Below, piece by piece: positions 35,009 through 47,000 of a stretch of DNA of 64,000 nt. The stretch covers positions 58,428,865 to 58,492,864 of the forward strand of contig CM055095.1 of NCBI GenBank assembly GCA_029204225.1. Reading direction: 5' to 3'. The DNA comes from Diphasiastrum complanatum. Taxonomy: Eukaryota; Streptophyta; Lycopodiopsida; Lycopodiales; Lycopodiaceae. The notes beneath the pieces are model-generated. The model searched no databases, had not been told where the DNA came from, and saw only the letters and a list, made by a program, of their open reading frames with translations. The position numbers and the translations under genes are program-made. The stretch's first letter is position 1. Every line of letters starts with the position of its first letter.

Positions 35009-38000
35009 AAACTCCTCCCCACCTAACACATTACCTGATCCATGCTACTTTGCATTTGTCCAAATGCGCTTTGACATGGTGGCATACTCATCAGTCACCA
35101 TTTGACACTTCTGCTACTTGGAACGAGTTCAAAGTTGCCATTTATTCTGCCATGACTGATCCAATGTGGTTTCAATCTCAACTCGACCTCTATAGACAGC
35201 TCACACAAATTGGTACGCTTCTTGAATACAATGAAAAATTTGTTGAGTTTTCTTATCTGTTTTCTGATCTTCCACTTGTTGCAGTTATTGGTCATTATAT
35301 TTTTGGCATCCATGGTTTTTTACGTTACGATGTTCAGTCTTTTCAGCCTACTTCATTAGATCGTGCTATGTCGCTTGCTTCTACTTTACAGCATAAGTAC
35401 CTTGACCAACAACCATCTTTTCCGTCTCGTTCACTATCTTGTCCACCGTTTTCTCGATCCGCCACTCCACCATCTCATTCACCCACTATTTCTTCGACCA
35501 TTTCTCCTCCTTCCTCGTACCCCCACTGCTCCTCATCCCATTATCCTGAAGCGGTATACACCACAGGAAATGGCTGAGATTCGTGCTTTGTGTGTTCCTA
35601 GTCTACCCGATGTTTGATCCCGTTTATTGATGCTCATTATTCTCGTGTTGGCGGTCATTACGGTTATCAGATGTCTTTTGCTCGTCTCAAATGTTATTTT
35701 TATTGGCCACACATGAAACTCCAATTACTAGCTCTTATACAGCAGTGTATGTTCCGTGCTCGTAATAAGTATCCACGGACTAAGCCTTCTGGTCTTCTTC
35801 AACATTGCTACATCGCCAATGGACTGATATTTCTATGGATTTTCTTTTACGCTTACCACGCACAGAGTGTGGCCATGATACTTGTCTTGTTATCGTGGAT
35901 CGTTTCTCTAAACAGGCACATTTCATTCCTGTTCGTGCTACCATTACTGCAAAACATTGCGCTCATCTTTTTATCTGACATTTTTCGATTACATAGTCTT
36001 GTTAAAATTGGCAAAAGCTAACTTGATCAAATCCTGTAAATACCATTATGACTAGTACATATCATCATTAGACATGTGTGGAGCCTGTTCCCACGTGTGG
36101 AATAAATGCATTTATCATTTAGATGAGTCGTATAGGTTGTACATACCATTTCATTTGAGATCTAGTGGGCTACCAAAATCTACACGTGTTTAGGACTGCC
36201 CACATGTGTGAAAACATCAGTAGTAGGTGAGATCCAACTTGTAGTAGATATTTGTGCAAGTCCTTATAAATTAGAAAAATTGCCTAAAATCAAGGGAGGA
36301 GGCTATAAGTTAAGAAATTTGGTCCATGTGCCATATTGATGATTATTGGTGGATCCTTTGATGAGTAGGCACCCTCACACGTGCCAAATCGAGTAAGCAT
36401 CAGCTCTTGTGTATATATAGTGGCTCATTTGGCCATAATTGGCATGGAAGCTAAATCTTGGTTTTGGAGCAATTCTAGTCTATTCTCTCTATTTGTCTTG
36501 TGTTTTTATGCATTGATTGGGTTCTAGGCTCAATATACTTTATTCTCATCTTGTTGTCCATACTCTAATAGGTTTTCACACGTGTGAAACCAACAAATAC
36601 AAGTTTTGATCAATAATGATTGTTCTTGTTAGATTTATTCATCCAGATTTGATCTAAATGCTATCTAATCTTGTGTAGATTGATAGGTTGATCTAATCTA
36701 ACATCCAATCACACTTGTGGATCTGATTCAGATCTATTCTTGGTCCATTTTGTTGTACTTTGACATGGTATCAGAGCCACAAGTGCATTTATGACATTGA
36801 TCTAAAACTATTCCCATATTGGCAAGTTTTTGGAAACAAGCTAATATTGAGGTAGCGAGTTTCAATGGATAGCTAGAACCATTATATTTGTACCAAATCT
36901 TGCTGTGGGCTGCAAGTGTACTTTCCACACGTGTGGGGCCGTACAGAACCTGTTTTGGACGATAAAATTCAGTTTGGTGCATTTTGAGCTTCATACACCC
37001 AATTTTGAGTCAATTTAGTGCATTTTTCAAGCTTTCACTTGCATTGTTTCTATTCCATTGAGGTTTAGATCAATCATATAGATGGATAAAAGCTTGTTCA
37101 CAGTACATTGAAGTTCATTCTCTATTTTTTGAGTGTACATTGAAGTTGAGAGAGAAAGAGTGCTATAAACGAAAGATTAAGGAGTGATTTGCAAGGGGAG
37201 AGATTGAAATCCATTATACCTTCATTCTAGATTTGTTCAAGAGTGATCTAGTCGCTAAGCGACCCGGTTGATTTTCTTTACAACCTTGAAAGAACTATAT
37301 CGAAGAGATAGCTTATAGCATTTCTAATTTCAAAGTACCTTGGAATCTTTAGGGATTTCAATAGACATCCATGTTCCGACCTCAAACTCTCAAGGTGAAC
37401 CACCACGGTTAGCATAAAACTAAGCTCTATCTTGAGCTTTTGATGCTTTCTTTGGCCACCTGTATCATTTCTTGCATATCTTGCAGGAAATCAACTGCAA
37501 CTTGCACCTTAAGAGCTTTGAGTCTGACAGAAACTGGTGAACGAGGCTAAAAGGCTAAAAGCCATGCATCAGCATAAAAGGACTGATTCGATGGGCCAAT
37601 GGGCCGAGTCTAGAAGCATCTAAATGCTAGAGGACACTCTTGGATCAGTCCTCCAAGTGAAATCTTAGTGAATTTCTAAAGCACAAACACTCATAAAGGC
37701 AAAATCTACCAATACAAGGTGATAAGAATTGTTGGCAAGTACTAGGAGAAAAATTTGAGATCCAAGTCACATTGTTCACCCCTACTCCTGTGTGTGAGTG
37801 TGTTTTTGACTTTAATTCAAGTCATAAATGTGAGTGAGGGATATGTGTTGTGGTTGATCCAAGAAGTGATTAAGTTTGATTTTCAAGTATTTGAAACAAA
37901 ACCCATCCTTTGTTCGAGAATATCAAAAATTGAGACCAATCCATCCAAGGAGAACCAAAACAAGGGGGCCGAGGTGAAGGATGGAGCTTCAAGTTCAAAG

Positions 38001-41000
38001 TGCAAAGGTAAGAAGGACAATCCAAGGAAAGGTGTTTCCTTTGTGGAAAGATGCATGAGGCTTGGAGTCTCACAAGGACTTACAAGATTTGTCTTCAGCA
38101 GTCCATCATCACACATTTCAAACCTTTAGAAGTTTTTCATTTGGAAGTGCATTGTTTGGTTCAAAATGCAAAGATAGATGTCACTTGGATTTATTTCATG
38201 TCCTTGGAAAGCATTTTGCTTGGAACTTTAGATAAGTTCAAATTTATTAATGAGGAGCAATCACGAAATGAAAATAGTTTCATTTATGCTCTCATGACAT
38301 CTTATGAAGAACTATTTTGCTTTAAAGAGATTTTTGTTTCTAAAAGGTGGACTAAGGCAATACTAGTTGAGTGTGATGCTTTAATAGATAGCAAAGCATG
38401 TTTTCCTTGTAAACTTACATTGAATATGAAATCAAGGAAATGGAAATGTCTTCATAATGTATTTTCTTTTGGTTTCAATAAGATCATGAATGATGTGTTC
38501 ATTCATAATGTTGAAGATTGTAAATTTTTAATTTTAAAGGCAAGTTGTAAACTTCTTATGAGAACAAGTGAAGCATCCAAAGTGGACACTTATATCCATA
38601 AGCAAGTAGTTAGCCTTATTGAGATGAAAATACTTCTTGATTTCAATATTAGAAAAATCATGCCAAGTTGTGGTGATTTTTGGACTTATGTTTCTAGCAT
38701 AAGTAATGTTGATGATCCTATGAAGTGCACATTATATGATCATGTTTGCTGTGATCATTTTGAGACATGGAGGACTCGGATTTCCATCAAGGAGGAGCAC
38801 CAAGAAGATGATCTTGAGGAGTCATCTCAAGGTCCAAGTGTGCCAAGGATTGAGGAGGAGAGTCCTTCTCAAGTTATGATTCCAAGAAGAATCTCAAGGA
38901 ACATGGTTGAGCCCATGTGGCTCATATTTCAAGGGAAAGAGGAGCACATTTCAAGTGGTATACATCTCATGCTTGCTTCTCTTATGTCATTTGGTGAATC
39001 AATTTGCTTTGGTGAGAGACTTTTGCATCTCAAAGTTGGAGTAAAGCCATACTAGTTGAGTATGATGTCTCTATTGAGAACATAGTTGATGTTCTGAATG
39101 ATTTGAAATTGGTTTTAGATCAATTAGAAAGCAAATGCTTATTTCATCGAATGTATGTTATTGAGTCTTGCAAGAGCAAGAGTGAGTTGTCCACTCATAG
39201 TGTGAAAAATTGTCTTTTTTCATGTATTGAGGCAAATTGTAAACTCTTTATGAGAGTAAGTGAATCATCCTCTAAGGAAACTTATCTCCATAATGAAGTA
39301 TTTAGCCTCATTAGATCTGAGATTAGCATGGTAATCAAGCACAATGGAGGACATAGTGTCGTTGACTATCTAATGGGGTCACCATCCTTTGTACCCATAG
39401 TTTTTGACTTCCACATTTTCCCCACCACCCTTTCTGATCACTCATTTCTCTCCTTCGATATCGGCCACCTTCCACCCACTCATCCATCTACACTACCCCC
39501 ACTTACCCGAGCACCCACGTACACATTTGATCCCACTTACATGCCGCTATACCGACAGTCCTTAGCTTCACTTTACACTCCTTTCCTCATGACAGTTCAG
39601 TCGACACCCAGGCTGATTTCCTCACCACCTCTTTCCACACGGCCGCATCATTAACCCTCCCCACAAAACCCCACCCCAGAAAGACCCGACGCACACCTTC
39701 ACCACTACACCCTCCTTGGTACGATACTGAGTGCCGCTCTCTCCATCAGTCAGTAACCCACTCACGCATCCATGCCCCACATCTGCTTCGATCTTCCCGA
39801 CGCTCCTACCATCGTGCTCTCCGCCGTAAGAAACGTTCCCATGATGATTCTGAAGGAAAACGTCTCATTGACCTTCTTTTCAACTCTTCTTCAGGCGCTT
39901 TCTGGCGCGAGTTCATTCCTCGCTCTCCACCACCTCTCTTGGAGGACCTCCGCATATGGACTGATTATGCTACTAGCCTGTACACGGTCCCTACCGCCTC
40001 ACCTATCGCCATATCTCCACGGTCACCTGAGTTCTCCTTTTTCACATCTGACATGGTACTTGCAGCCATTAAGAAGATGAAGTCCCACAAGGCCAGAGAT
40101 ATCAAAGACCTTGAATCTGAACTCCTTACCCATGCCTCCGACTTACTCGCCCCCACTATAGTCACCCTTCTTAACTCTGCAGTTGTCTCTGGTTTCCCAT
40201 CCTCCTGGTGCACTAACATTATCCACCCCATCCATAAGAATGGTGACCCCATGATTCCGAGTAACTACCGCACCATCATGATTGGGCATGTCCTGGCGAA
40301 ATTATATGGTACTATACTGCAGTCTGTTGTGAGCTCAGAGGCGGAGACTGGGAGACTACATGCCATGGGTCAGGCTGGTTTCCGAGCACATTATTCTACG
40401 GCAGATCACATCTTCACATTGCGAGCCTTGATTGAGGAGGCTAAGCACAGGAGAGAGAGGGTTAAAGGTTTACTGTTGTTTTGTGGACTTCAGGAAAGCC
40501 TTTGATTCTGTTCCTCGCTCATTGCTCATCCAGAGACTCCGAGACCTCGGCTTCTCCACCGACATTGTTCTTGCTGTGATGGCACTTTATGAGCGTGTCC
40601 TTGGATGTTTCCGGCATAGCAGTGGCATATCTGAGCACATCTGGAGCACTACTGGGGTGAAACAAGGTTGTTCCCTCTCACCAGTCCTCTTTGGCTTGTA
40701 TATTGATGAGTTGGAGAGAGTCATTACACAGGGTAGTGGTACTGGCTGCAGGCTTGGTGACATCTTGATCGCTATCCTCCTTTATGCTGATGATGTGGTA
40801 TTGGTCTCACCGACCAAAGAGGGTCTACAACGACAGTTGGATTGCTTGCATGAGTTTTGCACCAGATGGGGCCTAGGGGTGAACATTGGGAAGACCAAGG
40901 TTATGGTCTTCAACACTTCGAGGGCATTCATGCAGCGACAGGAGCTTACTTTGGGTGGGCAGATTCTAGAGGTGGTCCCTTCCTACACATACTTAGGGGT

Positions 41001-44000
41001 CCTTTTCTCAGGTCCTACTTTTAGCATGAGACAGGCCGCTACCACTCGACTAGTGAAAGGACATGCCTCCCTTGTTCAACTAGAGCGATTTTGCTTCCGA
41101 AAGTCCATCCAGGATGCTCGCAGTAAGTGTCACCTCTTCGATACCATTGTTACCCCCATGGCTTTATATGCGGCAGAGACATGGTGTGTAAGTCTCCCTT
41201 CTTCACACTAGGCCAGTCTCTCACGATTACAGACCACCGTGCTAGCTCGGTTGATTCGAGCGAAGCCTTCTGTTCCACATGAGATTCTCCTGGACGAGTT
41301 TGCAGTTCCACCTATACAGATCGAGGCAGTTCTTCAGCTTATCACCTATATACAGAGGATACAGACGTTACCAGAGATAGACAGGTGCCTAGTCTTAAAT
41401 CAAGTTTCTAGATCAATACAAAGATTTCAGATCAAAGTGTTTTCTACAAGTTGAGGTTGTCTTTTGGTCTCTGCAGTCAATCATCATTATAAGTACCTGG
41501 TGCAAGCCTAATGCTGATTCAACAGGTTGTACAGTCTGTATAGAGGATAGTACAGAACCTACCGAGCCATTAATAACTCTGTTTTCAAAATTCTGTTGAT
41601 ATTATCTGTCAAATCAGTACCTGTAAAATCCGTACACAATCTTCCCATGATTTCCACCCTTGTTCCATCATGGATCATTTCCCTTCACTCAAATCTCCAA
41701 ACCCTTGCAGCCCATGATATACCTTCTGCACAACATAGACTCCTCTCTACCAACTTTGTTCCCTACTCCTTTGCCATATGATAGCCAATTGGAAACCCAA
41801 GCCGAATTCTCACCTCCGCTCTCCACACAACTGCATCCATTTCCTTGCCTTCGAGGAGTCCCAATATTATAATTTAACATCTAGCCGTTCTGGTCTGGGG
41901 CCTAGAGAGCGATATTAGGTACCAGTTAGCATCTATATCAACATATATGGAGTACAAGGACTTATTGCGTCATAATTAGTAGGTTGTAACTTGCAGATCT
42001 AGTTGTCTCAGGCCTTCAAACAATATAAATAGCCCTGCGGGGCTCGTTATCGATAGAAGTTAAAGAAGAGCATAGATAAGTATATTATCAGCATGTCATT
42101 TGATTAACAAACATGTACAGATCAGATACATTTCCTTTCAACACTAGCAATTTTTCAATAGATACTTCAAGAGATTTCAGCATTCAATTTCAATCCACAG
42201 ATCTTTGAGTTTTCAGCAGATCTGATACATTGATAAAACTACACAAAGTACATTGCCATATAAACAGCTTCATATTACCGATATTCATAATAGTTTTCCC
42301 AAAACTTATACAAAAAGGACAAGGTTGTGTGAAATGCAAAACTTTGATGGACACCCTTTCTCCTTACCTCCATAGTATCGAAATAGTCTTGTAACCAATG
42401 GAATCTCTATTAAACGTGCCTGATCGTAAATCTTTCCACTATCAAGTGTGTCTAAAGCTGCAAGCTCATCGTTGTTCTTCTCAATAAGATCCGCAAACCT
42501 ATGAATGATTTTTGACCTTTCCTGCAATTGATAACCAAAGCTAAAACATCACATGACACACTGGCACAAAAGTAACTACAAAGTTTAAACCAAGTTAGCG
42601 AACATGAGGGAAAAAAAACATCAGTATGGGAAAAGAAGAAATCATATGAGTATGCAAAAATCAAAAACTTTTTCCTTTCCAATATAGTCCATGTGAAGAT
42701 ATATTATACACAAACACTTTAAGTACATAGATGCATTCTGATTTTTAGCAAAGAGGTAACTAGAGTTAAATGACATAGAAACAATCATGCATTATAAGAA
42801 AGAGAAGCACTTTGAGAACTGATGTGGAACATGATCCTCGATAATTAAAAAATCAATTACATATAACACCAGTATTGTAGTTTATGCATCTTATCTACAT
42901 AATTATGAACAAGAGAGATTCCTTTCTATCTGTTGTCTACATCATCCTCTCAACTCCAATCACAAAATCGCAAACCATACAAATTCATTTAAAATCTTTA
43001 AATGGGCTAGCTTCTCTCATAGATGTGCAACCATTAAACTTTCAATTCACCTATATATAAATTCATGTTCTTTGATAAAATTCAACTTCTTTTGAAAGTG
43101 CTTTCCAAAGCTCCTTAATGACTCCACTAAAAAAAATGTCCACCTCTGGAAGTTCTTTGGACCACACCTTTTCCAAGAAAGAGCAACTTATCAATGCACC
43201 GCCCACTCATAAGTAGTTTGTAGTTTTTTGCGAATCTGAGCAACCCCTTTTGGAAGTCTCTTCTTCCAGTACAAAAATCTAAGCACAAGGACTTGTTGTA
43301 CATCAAGTACCAACGTTCCCCTATCAAGAAGACACCCTGTTCCTAACTAGAATACTACTCTAAGCTATTGCATATGCTAGACTAATTGGAGTGACAGGAT
43401 CTGCTAGGCAATCTTATACAAGCATTGAATCCTGCATAACTCAAAGGTCCAAGAGGGTTGGGAAATTGACTATTGTGCTAGAGGACTAAATCCTTTTAAA
43501 TAATTGTTCTATATACTATAGGTCCCTCAAACTCCAAAAAGATTTCAGCTATTAACCATCTCTTTCATTTATCTCACTATGACAATATTATGCTTTGAAG
43601 TAGGATGTTAATGAGTACGACAAGCAAAATTTGTCTTGAAACTGCTTTGTAGGCCAAGCATAGCATGAAAGACCGTCTCCATTTTTGGAATTGGAGAAAA
43701 CCCAAATTTAGAGGTCAATAATGCCATCAAGCACTACCTGGGACAAAATGGATATACAACTAAAGAAGTCAAAAGATCCATATCAAGCCAACATGACACA
43801 ACAAAATCTTAATCAACAACAACATGTATGATCTCATCAATATTTAAGTATAGGTACCTAGAATCCAATTCTCTTTTGTGAAGACAATCCTTTTATGTGT
43901 CCCAAAAATTGATCTGGACTATGGAGACAACCCAATAACTATACAAGGGTCTACACGAATTACCTGTTAGAGAGGACTCTAAAACAACATAAATAATTGT

Positions 44001-47000
44001 TAATAGACTTTAAGCTAGAACATTCATCCACATTCTCCTCGCAATACTTAGGTAATTTACTAGCTAAAAATCACAACAAATGCTTTTCCCAGAGCCTACA
44101 GCTCTGTTTGTTTAGCATAAGTGCTCAAAATAGATGATGCCAATGGCAGTAAGGCAAGACAAAACCTCTTGCTTTCCAAGGAAAAGATCAAAGTCTCTCC
44201 ACACTCAACAACATTGGACAAAAGAAAACTTAAACCATACAAAACGAACATATGGCAAGATGTAAGCACATTAGAAAATCAAATTCATTTGAGAAGGGCA
44301 CTGACGTGGGATGCAAAGAAAATGGGGTAAAAAATAAGAGTTGAGAGAGAGAGAGAGAGACAGAGGGAGAGAGAGGGAGACTTACATAAGAGCTCATTCT
44401 TGGCCATGGACCTTCGTCAAATGCCTTTCTAGCAGCTTTGACTGCCCTGTCTATATCTTCCACGTCACCTTCTGCTACATTGGCTATAACTTCTTCCGTT
44501 CGAGGATCCACTGTTGGAAATGTTTTCCCTGAAATTTCATCGACTATAAGACCTCTTTCTCACTCTTCACACACATGCATAGTTTACCTTAAACACACTT
44601 TGTTCAATGAGACTCTGTTTTGAAACGGTCCGATTAAACCGGATTTTCAGAGAATGAAACAAATTCATTAAAAAGGATTCGAAAGTGATTAATTTTTTCG
44701 GGTTTTAAAGAATTCTACCATTGTGTTTAATACTGCTATTTTTTGTGTGTGAGGGTAGGGAATGAAATAAATCATAAATGAACATCTAGAATGTGCTTGA
44801 AACTTGAAAGCTGAGGGAAAGAGAGTGTGAGTGGGAGGGGTGAGAACTTAGGAGTCCGTGTATATCTATTTGTGAAATTAGAATATATCCAATTTCACAA
44901 ATTTATATAGAGAAGTCAATGATGTCATAAGGTTAAAGCTTAGAAACAATATACAAGCTCAAAAAGTCAAAGGAATTAAGTGAAAACAATAAAAGAAAAT
45001 TCAATAAAAAAAATATCTTAGCCAGATAGCATTGCTTATGTCTCATCAGCACCCAAGCATAAGTTGCTAACTCGGTTTTGAAAAAATCCGGATTCTCTTG
45101 GGTAGCCCGAGTGTTGACTAAAAAGCAAAAGACAATCACTCAGAAGAAAGAAAAAATAATAATAATATAATAATTCAAATAAAATGAGATTTAAAATTTA
45201 AAATTTTAATTAAAAGTAATATATAAATAAATAAATACATCAAGGACCATAGATGTAGAAGTTACCAAGACAAAGACAAAATACAAAATACTAGAAACAA
45301 AGCATTCTCCTTAGCTCCATACTTTTCTGGACTCTATTATTAATCATCTTAAACATACCAAAAGCTGAAATACCAAAGATAAACCCAAAAGAGTCTAAAA
45401 CCGTTCGAACTTTTCTCATGATTTTCTTAAACAAATAACCCCTTCTTTGAATTGACATCTTGATTTTCGTTCTTAAGCCAACAAAACTCAAAATGCAAAG
45501 CGCTTTTTTCAACTTTTAAAGCTTTGCATCAAGTGTTTATTTGATTTATTGCTAAAAACATCTCGGATTAGCTTATTAACACGAAATTTCAAATCTTCCA
45601 AATTGATTTTAGTGTAAAGTGTCGTGAAGTCAAAGGTTTGAAGAAGCATAGGTTGAGTTTTTTCTTCTATGGTACAGAGGAGTTGAGAAACTATATTACC
45701 TCTATAATACCTACAGAATTGTTTATAATTCAACTAGAATTTACAAGAACATATGCATCCTTAAAGTAAGTTTATCCAAAGCTCATTAATAGAAGGAAGC
45801 AATTCTTTGAAGCAATTACTTAACCACCTAGAAAGGTCAGTCAGCGTAGTTTTATGGGCTGCTACAATAAACGAATGACAAAAATCTTGATGATATTTCG
45901 TTACACTCATAGTTGAAAGAGAACAAGCGTTATATGTTCCCAGTAGAGAATGGACTTCATTCAATAATGAATTCAAATAGAATTTCTTGCAAACAAATAC
46001 AAAGTTGTTTGAGCACACATACAAAATGACAAAACGTCTATGAAACTTACAAAGAAGAACTTCCTCCTCATTAGAAAAGGAAATATGAGTATTAGAAGAT
46101 GGGACAGATGATACTTTTTTCAGACTCAAAGTTACATAATTTAGAACTTCGGCTTTCCATTCTGATAACAAACCATGAACTCCAAAAGATTCTTCAATAT
46201 AGTAAATGAACTTATTAATACTCGTAGTTATAGATTTTAACAAGCAAACATCTATTGAAAGAGGAGGACGAAATTTAGTGCCTTCAGAAAAGGACTCTTT
46301 CAAAACAATGAGGGAAGGATTGATGTATCTGCAGTAACAATATGACCTAAAGAGAGATCACAAAACTTCGAATAAAAGGAGTCACCACAAGAACAAGGGC
46401 TATTAAGGTTAAAGGATAGACAACTTTTTCTTTTCTAAAAGATTCCAACCAATATCAACATAATTAAAGGCTTTTTGTCCTATAGTTTTCACATATTTCC
46501 AAGCAACCACTGGATGATTCCAGATTTTCTTCACACAAGGAGGAAGAGCATTCATAACTTTTGGCTTTCTAAGAATAGAGCTCAAACTAATTTTATCAAG
46601 ATCAAGCGAAGTAAAAATTGTGATGAGTAGATCTTTACTAGAGGTTGAAAGTTTATTCTTAACATTAGCTTTGGAATTTATAAAGTGACTTAAAAAAGAG
46701 TTTTAAGTTGATAAAAGTGAGAATGTGAAATACCAAGATCTTGACAAGACATATTATCTAAAGTATAGAGCAACCGAAACAGGTTCTTAGGATTGATCTA
46801 TTAAACATATCGAGGGAGAAGTTACCCAAAGACATAACACGATCCAAATAAAGTAACCTCCTGCCCCCTGAAAAAACTTTCTAAAACCATTTCACCAATT
46901 CTTTCCCATTTAGATTAGAACTATCAACGTACGTACTATGTAGTATGGATTATGATAATAGGTGTCAGGTAGGACTCCAGAGTTTCAACTCTCAAGTCAG

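Larger units (their letters stand above)
34138..35999 (+). mobile_element. Ty3/gypsy element H, internally deleted
   Basis: LTR 34138-34521, primer-binding site 34522-34533, Gag from about 34803 to 35577, then directly the integrase zinc-binding and core region (35600-35999). Protease, reverse transcriptase and RNase H are deleted. Gag shows a [10 protein letters not shown]...TWNEFKVAI core; the integrase shows [26 protein letters not shown], and, in another frame, [13 protein letters not shown] and [16 protein letters not shown]. It has inserted in LINE K and is cut at 36000 by the LTR of element I. Opposite in orientation to the ALDH gene. Confidence 0.85.
36000..39380 (+). mobile_element. 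LTR retrotransposon I with unknown ORF
   Basis: LTR 36000-36765, primer-binding site 36766-36778, then about 2.6 kb of interior that ends where LINE L begins. The only familiar motif is a zinc-knuckle start at about 38025-38060 ([11 protein letters not shown]; the last Cys is lost), which suggests a gypsy-type Gag. Most of the remaining interior is a 334-codon frame of unknown nature with a duplicated segment. No protease, polymerase or integrase is present. It has inserted in gypsy H and is itself cut by LINE L. Confidence 0.65.
39390..41400 (+). mobile_element. LINE L in ALDH intron 4
   Basis: 5'-truncated non-LTR retrotransposon opposite to the ALDH gene. It starts within the endonuclease end ([15 protein letters not shown]; the SDH catalytic His motif) and continues into the reverse transcriptase. 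RT landmarks: [31 protein letters not shown] (catalytic Asp), [20 protein letters not shown], and [12 protein letters not shown] (YADD). A thumb region follows to about 41211, then a stop and a decayed C-terminal part. At least one frameshift (about 40430-40500) and a stop (41211) disable it. No poly(A) tail or target duplication could be fixed. Confidence 0.9.
45240..46760 (-). mobile_element. Penelope-like element relic in ALDH intron 2
   Basis: On the minus strand, across frames, the order is [39 protein letters not shown], then a Cys-rich knuckle [75 protein letters not shown], and [19 protein letters not shown]. These are the N-terminal and early reverse-transcriptase landmarks of Penelope-like retroelements (CxC...GHIVTGD, G-K-FR-P, VCKKYY, FI-A-K, FDF-TLYT). 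LTR or LINE polymerases do not have this series. The sequence is broken by stops and frameshifts and ends before the YxDD active site and any GIY-YIG endonuclease. Same orientation as the ALDH gene. Confidence 0.8.
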
